A DNA stretch of 64,000 bases from Diospyros lotus (taxonomy: Eukaryota > Streptophyta > Magnoliopsida > Ericales > Ebenaceae). The notes beneath the pieces were generated by a model. That model had not been told where the DNA came from. It did no database searches and worked only from the letters and a program-made list of their open reading frames with translations. Below are positions 49,001-61,000 of the stretch, in pieces (position 1 is the first letter of the stretch; each line of letters starts with the position of its first letter). The stretch lies in assembly GCF_014633365.1 (NCBI RefSeq), contig NC_068350.1:35765119-35829118 (forward strand), read 5' to 3'. A program made the translations under genes and the position numbers.

Positions 49001-52000
49001 AATATCTTTGCTCGAACTATCAATTGTATGGAAGCCATCTATATAATAGTTCTCTCCTCCAATCTGCTGTATAGATTGATTATCACCTGAATCATCAGCT
49101 TCCAGTTCTTGTAAAGTGTGGTCTACATAGATCTCTTCATCCAATCTTCTTTCCTCTTCAGAATCCTAAGTTACCATTGATGAGTTCACTTCGGTTCCAA
49201 CACCAACTTCCTTAATATTGATTGAATTTTCAGTTAAAACCTCCTGATTCCATGCAAACAATTCAATAACTAATTTTTCCTTGTGTTTGTTGGAATTTCT
49301 CTCTATATGAACTTCTTTTTCAACAATATCAGATTGTCCCTTTGCATTTGCTGCCCTATCAACTTGTTCGTTACAAATTCCCTTTGGATAATGCCATTCA
49401 CCACCAATATCGTCACTAATGTTGCAGTCCTCATTCTTGATAATTCTGCCTAAATTAAAATACTCCTTGTAGCGGTCCCTGCCTAAACCGGAATACTTCT
49501 TCTGCTCAACATCGGAGGTGAGCAATGAATCTGATTCCCACCAACTTGACTTCTCCTTTGGTTGCTCCATTTTTAGGAATTCCTCTCTGTTAAAACTTCC
49601 GTGATAATCATCAAAGAATTCAACTGGAAAGTTGTAATAATACTTCTTAGTCAGTATCATCGCAAACTCCTGCAACTGCTTGTGTAACATACGGCCAAAT
49701 TCCTCGCACATTTCATGTACCACACTTCTTGTTTCCTTGTTCAATTGGCTGATCTCATTATCAAACTTCTTTTCCCATGCTTGAGGCTTATGGCTAAACC
49801 CATGTTGTCTGCCTCCAACTGAAAATGCAGCATTTTTTTTGCTACAATTGCGACCTCATTTGTTTCATGTGTGCACTGCTCCCCATGGCCTCATGAGCAG
49901 GACATCCCCCTGAAAATGCAGCATCCTTTTGCTGCAATTAAGACTCCATTGGTCTCATACATACATTCCTCCCTATGGTTGATTTAGTGGAAGCAGTATA
50001 CTTCGGTGACTAAGGCATAGAAGTTCTGTACATCTGAATCCCATACTTCCGTGAGCTAATCGACTCTAAATTAGAATTGCCTCAATGTAATTTAATAGCC
50101 TAGAAGCACCCGCTTCTCTTCATCTTACCAATTCGAACAAGTTAACCAGATTTCAAAGTCGAAATTTAGAGTTGCTCATTGCAGTGGCCTATTGTATTGC
50201 TTCTAACTTAGCAATTATCTGCTTGAATCTGATTATTGTGTTGATTGACCAACCATGGAATTGTCAAACCCTTGAATTAGGGCTTACAAATTGGTAAATT
50301 GTGAACGTAAGAACTGATAGAAAGAGAGAACAGAAAGATAGAGGAGAGAGAGATAAAGAATCAAGAGAGGGAATTTGATTATTCATTTCCAAACCAACCC
50401 ACAAAGTGTTGTAGGTCCATGTTTTATAGGACCTCTAGTTGCCTCAACAACTTCTAACTATTGACGGCTTAGTTCAACTGTTTTGCAACCTTTCTGTTAT
50501 TCCTTTATTTCCTCCTTTAGACCCTACATTTTTATAATATTACACACTACTCCCCTAGGGTCGTGACAAATCCCCGCCCCTTCAAATCATTCTTGTCCCC
50601 AAGAATGTCAAAGAAGGCCTACACCTCGGGGAAACTGCTTCAGGAGGTCTAGAAGAAACTCCCAAGCAGTCTTGTCCAGTGGTAAATGAGACCACTACAC
50701 TCTCACTTGAACTAGAGGTAGCTGCCCTTGGTAGTGTACCCGTTTCCCCACCACTGCTCGGGGTTCAATTATCTCCTCTTCCTCTTCTGCACTTGATGGT
50801 AGGTCCTGTCCATTCGATGCAACTACTCCTGTTGCCCTTTTTAGCAAGGATACATGGAATACGGGATGTTGGTTCACCCCTTCCGGGAGTTGCAACCTAT
50901 AAACCATTGGGCCTACCTTGGCCACAATTTGATAAGGTCCAAAATACTTTGGACTTAGTTTTAAGACTGGTAGGGGGATGTATCGGGTTGCTGTAAAAAC
51001 CGCCTTACCTTGAGGTAGATCATATGGGTGGCAAAACGGGTTGGAGGGTTATAATCGTGTCGTGTTGAGACACGTGTATAACACGATTATGACAAACACG
51101 AACACAACACAATTAACTAATCGTGTTAAAACCCTCAACCCTAACATGGGCATGTTTATTAAACGGGTTATACGACACGACATGCGTAACTCGTTTAACA
51201 AACAAGTTAAATAGAACACACACGACACGACACGACACGGTAATCCACTTATTAAACATACACAACACGACACGTTAACACGAATAAAAACCTATTAACA
51301 CAAATGTTAGAGTATCTCACAGCTTTCCACTCTATTCTCTCAACCCAACCAGCTTCCTACTACAAGAATATATTGATAACACAGAACAGAAAAGAGAACA
51401 ACACAACCACACGAGACAACAGCAAGATTTATCCTGGTTCGGTCTTGAAATCCAAGACCTACATCCAGACTGCTTAGGAGCCACTGAAATCCACTATCTT
51501 GAAGTCACCAAGGATGATTACAATGAGAGCTTAATCCCTCCCGCCCATATACACTGAAAGCTATAGGGATTATAGGAAATACAAGCTAGAACCAGCCACT
51601 CCCAACCTCTCGCACTCAAACCCAACTTAAGACAGTAAAACTGAAAACAGTCCTTCACGATTTCTGGCACACTAAGACTCTCTCACTTACAAACCTATCC
51701 ACGACCCCTATTTATAGGGTATAGGGGGTGGTTGAGCACAAGGAATAAAACTAACTAACAGCCTAACCGAATAACTAACACATAAAGCTGGCAGCCTTCT
51801 TCTAGAAACAGACCTTCTAGAAGAACAATTAAATCTAACACTAAATCAGGAATTAAAGATATGCACCAATACAAAAAATACATGATTACATTTAATCTAA
51901 TCTAATACAAATGTTACAACAACAAATAAAACACGTTTAACCTGTTAAAATAGGAATATCCTCAACAATTAACACATAATAAAAGTCATCTAACATGCAA

Positions 52001-55000
52001 AATAAAATACAGTCATCCAAGAAGAAAATAAAATACAATCATCCCAATAATAAAATAAAATACAGTCATCCAACAATAAAATAAAATGTTCTAAATTAGA
52101 TATTACACAATCTAATCAACAGTGAAAGAATTAGAGCATTGAGTTGAAGGAGTGTTTTCCTTAGAAATATCCAATTTCTTATATAATCGTGTTAACGTGT
52201 TTGGGTCAACCCGTTAACTCGTTTAATTAAACGGGTTATTACGTGTCTAAATGGGTTAGACGAGTTGACCTGCCTAAGACACGAAAATAACCGTGTCATA
52301 AACAGGTTGACCCGTTTATGACCCGAACCCGATTAGCCCCAACCCTAACCCGCTTAACTCTGTGTCGTTTCGTGTAATCGGGTTGTATTAAAAATTGCCA
52401 GCCCTAGTAGACCATATCTCCTACCTCAAAAGTCCTCTCACTGCGTCTTTTATCCGTTGTTTGTTTCATTCTGTTACGGGCAGTGGCTAATTCTCTTTTT
52501 AGGACTTTTAATAGCTGTTGTCTCTGTTGGAAATATTGCTCCACATCCGCCATAGTAGGTTGATTCCCTTGTAGTGCAGGCAGTAATGTAGGTTTATAGC
52601 CAAACATAGCTTCGTAAGGGCTTCTTTTGATGGCGCTATGATAAGTGGAATTATACCACCATTGTGCTAATGGTAGCCACTTATTCCAACTCTTGGGGTG
52701 GTTGAAGCACATACACCTCAAATATGCCTCCAAACACTAGTTCACTCGTTCCGTTTGGCCATCCGTTTGAGGGTGGTAGGCTGTTGACAAGCATAATCCC
52801 ACTCCTAGTTTTTTGAATAATTCTTGTCAAAATGAACTAGTGAAAGCTTTATCTCTATTCGAGATAATTGTTTTAGGAATACCATGGAAGTTGGCCACTT
52901 GGTCCCGAAATGTTCTAGCCACTTCTCGGGCAGTAAATGGGTGAGATAAGCTAAGGAAATGTCCAAACTTAGTCAATCGATCAACTATCACTAGAATTAC
53001 ATCTTTTCTTTCTGATTTAAGTAGACCTTCTACAAAGTCCATGGAAATGCTTTCCCATGTTTGTTGTGGTATTGCCAGGGGCTGTAGCAGACCCGGATAC
53101 AGTACTTGTTTGTGTTTGCATTGCTGGCATACTGCACATGCCATTACAAACTTCAATACTTCCGTTTTTTGTTTTGGCTAAAAGAATAGCTGCTTTACCT
53201 TTTGATAAGTGGCACGAATTCTTAAATGCCCGCCTATTTGAGAACAATGTAGTGCTTTAAGAATCTTCTCTTTTAGGATAGTGTCATCTCCCACCACCAA
53301 TCGTCCTTTGTATCTCACGAGCCCATTTGCCAAGGTTTAATTAGGGATTGCAGTAGGATTCACTATTAGTTGTGCCAAAATTTCCTTGAGCCACTCAACT
53401 TTTTCATAACTATCTTCCAACTCCTTCATCCACTCTGGCACTACAGTTGTAATAGCCTGACAAGCTGCATTCTCATCTCGTCTTGAAAGTGCATCAGTCA
53501 CTACATTCTCCTTGCCCCTTCGGTAGTGAATAGTAAAATCCAATCCCATGAGTTTTGAAACTCCCTTCCGCTGGAGATGTGTGTGCTATTTCTGCTGAAC
53601 TAAAAACTACAAGCTCTCATGATCCGTTTTGATCATGAATGGACTTCCTTCTAGGTAATGCCGCCATTTATCAACAACTCTTAATACCGCTAATAGTTCT
53701 TTGTCATAAACACTTAAGCTTAAGTGTTTTTGAGAAAGGGCCTGGCTGATAAAGGCCAAGGGACGCCCTTGCTGAACCAATATAGGCCCAATTCTCAAGT
53801 CACACGCATCAATCTCCACTGTAAAAGGCTTGGAAACATCTGGTAAAGCAAGAACCAGGGCCATAGTCATGGCTTTCTTGAGGGTGATAAAGGCTGCTTC
53901 TGCCCTTGGATTCCATTAAAAACCCTCCTTCTTTAACAGCTCAGTAATTGGTTTGCTGATCATTCCATAGTACTGGACAAATTTCTGGTAATAACCGGTC
54001 AAACCCAAAAATCCTCTCAACTCCTTTATTGTCTTAGGCTTGGGCCATTCGCTCATAGCTTCCACTTTCTTAGGATCTGTTCTCACTCCTTCACCACAAA
54101 TTATATGGCCCAAGTACTCAACTTCCTTGGCAGCAAAAGTACATTTAGAAAACTTAACAAACAATTGGTGAGATTTAAGGATCTCAAATGTGGTATGAAG
54201 GTGTGATAGATGCTGGTCAAGAGTGGAACTATAAACGAGGATGTCATAAAAAAAAATTAGGATGAACTTCCTTAAATGGGGTAAGAAAATTTGGTTCATC
54301 AAGGCTTGAAAAGTGGTAGGGGCGTTGGTTAAGCCAAACGACATAACAGTGAATTCGTATAAGCCTTGATGAGTTCTAAAGGCTGTTTTAGGTATGTCTG
54401 ATGGTGCCATTCAAATCTGGTGGTAACCAGACCTAAGGTTTAGCTTAGAGAATATTTTTGCACCAAACAACTCATCCAAGAGGTTATCAATCAAAGGTAT
54501 GGGAAACTTGTTCTTTATTATATTTGAATTGAGTTGTCTATAATCTATGCAAAACCTCCAAGTTCCATCCTTCTTCTTATCTAGGAGAACGGGAGAAGCA
54601 TAGGGGCTTTGACTTGGCTGGATTATGGCCGAGTCTAGCATGGTTTTTACTTGTTTCTCAATTTTTGTTTTCTGGATAGGGGGATACCTATATGCTCGAA
54701 TGTTAATAGGATTTGAGTTAGGTTTAAGGTGGATTGCATGGTCTAAGGGCCTTAGGAGGATGTGGACGGCAATGATAAACCTAAAGGGGACGTTCAGGGA
54801 CAGTAAGAGCAATATCGAAGGAAGGAGAACAAAGGTAAGGAGTGGGAAGAATCTCAGAAACTGGACAACTCTCGACAGGGGAGGAGAGAAAGAAGGGAGA
54901 TGCCTCAAAAAAGGTAATATCAACAAAGATAAAATAACGCTGGTGATCAGGAGAGTAACGCTGATAGCCTTTCGTGATTAACCAAGGAAAATGCACTTGA

Positions 55001-58000
55001 TAGCCTTGGCTTAAAGTTTGGGATGACCAGGGGTCATGCCATGAACGAAACAAGTGCACCCAAAAACATGAAGTGGAAGGATATAAAGACTTTGAGTAGG
55101 GAAAAGGATAAAGTGAGGGACCTCATGCTATAAGATAGAGGAAGGCATCCGGTTAATGAGATAACATGCAGTGAGAACAACATCAGCCCAAAAAATGAAA
55201 AGGAGCATGGCTATGCAGTAAAAGAGTGTGAGCGGTTTCAATCAAATGATGATTTTTGCACTTAGTAACACTATTTTGCTGGGGTGTATAGGCACATGAG
55301 GATTGATGTAAAATACCCTTAGAAGCCATGAAAGTCGTGATAGGAGCTGAGAAATATTCTCTAGCATTGCCACTGCAAAAGGCACGAATAGAAACATTAA
55401 ATTGAGTTTGAATTTCAGCACAGAAGTCCTTAAAGATAGTAAATAACCCTGAACGGTTTTTCAGTAAAAACACCCAAGTACATCGAGAGTAATCATCGAT
55501 GAAAGTGACAAAGTACCGAAAACCTAAAACAAGAGGAACATGACAAGGACCCCAAACATCACTATGGAAAGTTCAAAAGGGTACGTAGCTCGATTATTGA
55601 CATGCTTTGGAAACGAAGTACGAGACTGTTTTCCAATCTGACATGACTCACAATTTAAAGTGGAAATAGTGGAAAGATGCGGGACCATCTTTTGTAATTT
55701 GGATAGACTTGGATGCCCCAAACGATTTTGAAGAAGAGTTGGAGATTCAGTAGAAATGCAGGTTACTGGTGAAGATGGCTTGTCGAGACAATAAAGTCCA
55801 TGTGACTCATGCCCGACGCCAATCATCGATCCTGTACCCCGGTCTTGTATGACAACAGAATCAATAAAAAGGGTTATGGAGCAATGAAGAGTATGTGTCA
55901 GTTTACTAACAGAAGCAAGATTAAAAGGGCTTTCGAGAACATATAAAACATAATCTAAAGGTAACGAAGGGAGCAGTCATGTTTGACCAATGCCTGTAGC
56001 AAATGTTTTGGAACCATTGGCAAGAGTAATAGTTGGAAAACAAAAAGAAGTAGAAAGATAGGAAAAGACTTTGGTGACCAGAGAGATGATCAGTTGCACT
56101 AGAATCAAGAACCCATGGTCCAGGAGTAGTAGACTGAGTAACACAAGCAATAGAATTACCAGTGTGCACCACAGAAGCAGTGGATGACGACACAGTTTGT
56201 TTAGAAGCCTGATACTGAAGGTAGTCCTCGTAATCACTTATAGTCAAAATAAGGGAAGGAGAAGAATGATTCTTAAAATGTGCTGATGGGAAATTGGTTG
56301 TGACAAACTGAGCCACATTAGCAACACTTGGTGGTCGACCATGTAGTTTGTGGCACTGTTCTCAAAGATGGCCCCACCTATGACAATAACTATTAACTGC
56401 ATTTAAGACAATTATCTCGTTGTGAGTTACTACCTTGGTTGTTCCCTTGTTCTCTTTTGCCAAAGGTTTGTGATGCCAAGACGGAGGAGCCATCGATGAC
56501 TGAAGACGAGGAAGATACCTGAAGAACATCTGCGTCAAAACAGTGGGACTGGATAATATTTGATCCCGGACTGAAGCAAGGTCAGATCAAATGGTAGTTA
56601 ATCCCAAAACCATAAAAAACTTATCTCGTTGTTGCAACTGTTCTTTTGCAGTATTACCAACTAGTAACAGAGAGTTGAACTCTTCCTTTAGGGATTCTAA
56701 ACGGCCAAGAAATTCAGACATATCCATGTCTTGTTGTTTCAAATGAACGATAGTGGAAACAATAGAGTAGAGACGTTGAATATCATTTGTATAAAGAGAT
56801 TTAGCCTTTGTCCATACCTAAACACAAGTCTTGTATGCCTTGTAAATGACATATAGTTTTGGGATCAATGGTTTGCCATAACATATTGCAAAGAAGAGCA
56901 TCAGTTTTCTTCCACGTTGCTATCTCAACAACAAGAATGTCATCGACTTTCTTAAGTGATCTTCCATTCCTTGGCCCATGAACCATAACTCAACAAAGGC
57001 AGCCCAAGACATGTAATTCCAACTAGTTTGTCAAAAGTGAGGAAGAAAAAGGAGAAGAGAAACATGCAGATTTAGATCCCAAAGTGACTAAAGATGATAG
57101 GCTCTCCATATTTTGGATGGAAGGCAGTTTGGAAGCGTCTTTGATGGCAGATATGTCAGAAGGACTCTCCATATTTTTGGATGAAAGGTAGTTTTTGAAG
57201 TGTCTTCAATGACAAATCTGTTAGAACTAGAGTGGATCTAGTTTAGGCGGGTCTGAACAGTTCTAGCAGGTCAAATCTAGTTTGATGGGTCAGTTCTAGG
57301 CTTAACAGATTTGAAACGGATCGTGCTTAGCGAGTCGGGTTAGACCTAGATCTAGATTGAGATATGAGTGGGTAGCAGCTTGCTCCTTTTTAGGGAGTGC
57401 TTTTGACTCCTCAAATTAAAAATCTAGCTTCTGCTTCAAAGGCTGAAAACGTAGAAGTTTTGGGGCGATGAAGGTTGAGGAGGTCACGAACAGTGGAGAT
57501 TTGAAAGACGCGGCCAGATATGAAGGTTGATGGCCGGCGAGAGATGGCAGCAACAACAAATCTTGTCCAGATCTGAAGGTTAGCGACTACAACTTCTTGC
57601 AGCAACCGCAGTCAGTGGCCGGATCTGGGTGGATCAAGGGTGGCGACAATCGGATCTAGGCGGAAGAGCTAGCGATGGCCGTGGCATCTGGGACCCGACG
57701 AAGGCCTCGAGGTGCTGTGAGCTGCAGTAGGAGGACAGCGGTTGTGTGCTGTGGCGACGGACGGCGATGACAGTTGTAGGTTGCGGCATTGCAGTGGAGA
57801 ACAATGACGACGGTTGCGTGTGAAAAAGGATCAACAACAATGCTCGGATGAGATCTCTTCTAGATCCAGACGAGATTTGACAGAATCTCTTCAGCGAGGT
57901 AGCGAGGGGCTGGAGGTAGCTATAGCGGTGTCGAAGATTCCACGCTGGGGAGGAAACGACTACTGCTGGAAGGAAGGGGATGCACGCCGTAGGTGGAGGA

Positions 58001-61000
58001 GACTCACGTAGTGGAGGCTAGATCTAGGGTTTGTATGGTAGCTCTAATGCCAAGTTGAATTGGAGAACTTAGTGAGGTCTAGCCTCTTTCTATTTAGATT
58101 TATAGTAGGAATGTACAATAATTAAGGCTAAAATTACTCCTAAAATTATGGCCTAGTTGTCTACTTGTTTACTATTCATAGACAGTCTAATAGCTAATTG
58201 ACAACTAATCCAACAAGAAGGATCTGATTGAATAGAATCGAAAACAGAACGATTGAAGAGGGCATTTGGACAGAATTGGGGGAGAAATTAGAGAGAAATG
58301 AGGGAGAGTTACAAAGGAACACAAGAGGGAGATTGGGAGAGAATTCTAGAGGGAGAAATGAGAATATTCATTTATCATTCAACATATCTTTCCATCCTCT
58401 GTAGCTGTGGCTTATATGGCCTCACAGCATTGCACATGCACCTATGCGTAGTTACAACAGTGACCATAACTGCCTATAGTTAAAATAAATATCTATAACA
58501 GAAAAAGGAAAGGAAATTACAAAATTTGGTAATGCATGTAAGCTAAATACCATTATATTTCCTACTCTATCCTCGGGGATCCTTGGGGTCATGACACTAT
58601 TTAGTAATCTATCTATTTTTGCTTCAATCATTGACATGTAAACTGGTTAGCATAGTAGTTCATAGATAGAAATTGATGTTGCCTACTTAAAAATAAAATT
58701 TTCCTAGTTGTGGTTTTGGAGGTGCCATGCAGATGTACAAAGACTAGATATCTTTATAGTGATAGAGATATCTCTATTGGAAATTGAGGAAAGTACAACA
58801 ATAAATTTCACTAGAATTTTACTCTTAAGAAGCACAAACACTCCTGTGAAGGTGCCACATCATGTTGGGCATTGATGCTTCCAAATGTATGTTTGATTGT
58901 TGTTCGAACTTCTTTTATTTATTTTTTTACTACTAGATATTTTATGGACACCTGGAGACACTTGTGGTGACCAGGATCTTTCCTGATCATCGCTTAAAAG
59001 CTAAGTAAGCCTACCTTTTAATTTTAAAAACATAAGCTGAAGGTTTTACTTCTGATATTAGAGAGTGGAAAGGATATTCCAAGTGGATTTGAAGACTTTT
59101 GATGTTTAAGAAAAAGGGTGGAGGTTTCTTCTTAGTTGCTAAAAGGAGGAGAGAGCTGTGCTGTGAAATTTTGATGCAAACCTGTACATAATTTTCATTT
59201 TCATGTATTTTTTTTCCAAAGTAGGTCTTAGGGGTATTTGGTAATTTGCAGCTTTTGGGGCATATTTTGGTGTAAGTTTTGTGGTCCTTTTTGTAATTTT
59301 GAGGTGTCTTTGTAAGACCAATTGTTTTGTTGGGGTTCCCTAAAAAAGATTAATGGCTTCTAGGAAGGGTTATTTGCAAAATAGGAGTTGGCTTCTCTTG
59401 GAAGCTTGACGGAGGTATAAGTAGAGGTTCTCAGCCACTTTATAACTGTTTTCAGCATTATTCGAGGGAGTAATTCTCTACAGAGAGTTTCAGCTCCAAA
59501 CCGCCATGATTTTGAAGATCTAGAGGCTTGGGTTTTGAAGATTCAACACCGTGAGGCCTACCAGTCCCTCCACCTCTTCCATAGGTGCGAGAGGCTAGCA
59601 AGAACCTGTGGTTACTGGTCAGTTCTAGGTCTGGAACATTGTAAAATTCAGGTACTTGTGATATGATATAATATTTGTCTAATTAGTGAGATTTGGACAC
59701 ATGCCCCTTCTTGACACCACTTGGCTCCATCCTTAATTTCGAACAAGGTCCATATTCTCTGTTAGGATTTGCATTAGTTAGCATTCAAATCATCGGGAGA
59801 GGGTTTTAAATCTAGTTAGAAATAATTTTATATTTTATATTTTATGAGTTTAAAATATAGCGGAACTAATTCTCATAAGTTTGTTTCCAGTAGTCCCATT
59901 TATTTCTTGTATTTGCATTTAAGTCCCTATTGTAACCACCTCTTATCTCTTATAAATAGAGGCTGATAGGTTCTTTGTTCTTCGTTCAGCATTCATTTTG
60001 TTCATTTTGATTAATCTTGCATGGGCTCTAGAGAGAATAGAGAGAGAGCGGAGAGCTCGGTGCTTGTATTCTTGGGAGGAAGGCTACAATTGATAGCCAA
60101 GTGTGTGCGAGAGGAAGTGTTGTATCCTATTGCTTTCTAGTGGATTCTGTCAGGACTCCAGCAATTTGGATGTAGGGCATTTTATGCTTGAACCAGGATA
60201 AGTTTCTTTCCTTTTTTTCTTTTTGTTATTGTTTTGATTCACTCTAAATATCTGTTAGTCTATTTCGGTTTCTAGTGATTGTGAATTGGCTGTGAGAAGT
60301 GAGATTTCTTGTGTGATAATCGGTCCTATAGTCAACATTCTCCTTTGAATTGATCATTTCCTTCTAGAGAAAATGAGAGAAAAGAAAAAGTTTATTAGAT
60401 GATTCTCTAGGTTTCAAAGCAACTCATTGTTTCCAACTGTTTTCTAGTGTTTCAGTGGGTCTTGGTGGAAACAGTGGAATTTTTTCATTAACATCTTATG
60501 TTTTTTCCTAACAAATATAAGCCTTTTAACCATTTTGAGGTTTATGGAACATAAATTATAAATTCTTCCTGCCTTCCCTCACCCAAATTTCATCTATTGT
60601 TGATGGAGGGAGAGTGATTGGTAATAAGTCCCCATTGCTAAGACATCTATTGTACTTTGGTCATTGTAAATAGCTTGGATGGTTTCCTTGTTTCAGGTAC
60701 ATTGCTAAGACATTGTATGGTGATGACGAAGAAGAGATTAGTCCTCCAAATAACCAAACAGTTGAGAAGCCACAATTGTTAGGTCTTCATCCAGGATCAA
60801 ATGAGAAGGTTCTTGTTTTTATTTCATGTTTAACTGTATGAAGAACAAATCTTTGTCATGTTGAAAAAGCTTAGAGCTGCTTCTAATTGTGTACTGAAAA
60901 TTACTTTTATTTTCAGATTCTCTTGAAGAATGGCCCTTATGGCTTTTATATTCAACTTGGTGAGGACAGGAAGGGATACTTGCCTAAAAGAGCCTCCCTT

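Larger units (their letters stand above)
50262..54760 (-). mobile_element. Ty3/gypsy element, 3' part only (RT to 3' LTR)
   Basis: On the minus strand the order is RT ([15 protein letters not shown] through [15 protein letters not shown]), RNase H, a DALSRR linker, integrase, an integrase C-terminal segment ([13 protein letters not shown], 50925-50695), a GGGGCGGGG purine tract, and a 3' LTR (50568-50262, TGTCACGACC to TTTGACA). The catalytic RT box reads FFYDIL, with Asp changed to Tyr, so it is inactive. The 5' LTR, gag and protease are missing. It is interrupted by the hAT-like element at 51024-52407. Confidence 0.85.
47941..58596 (-). mobile_element. 10.66-kb LTR retrotransposon, multiply nested, in topoisomerase intron 3
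   Basis: A perfect 5-bp duplication ctatt flanks the whole unit (47936-47940, 58597-58601). Its two LTRs (47941-48352 and 58216-58596) are clearly homologous over about 370 bp. A purine tract (minus GGGGGGAAT, at 48353-48362) sits just before the 3' LTR, fixing minus orientation. Its own internal sequence survives only at about 48353-50261 and carries a broken ORF of unknown kind. The rest is filled by a gypsy (50262 to about 54760) and a copia (about 54760-58215). Confidence 0.92.

Noticed and set aside
54625..54981. Plus-strand ORFs across the copia/gypsy junction
   Set aside because: Antisense shadows of decayed pol sequence.
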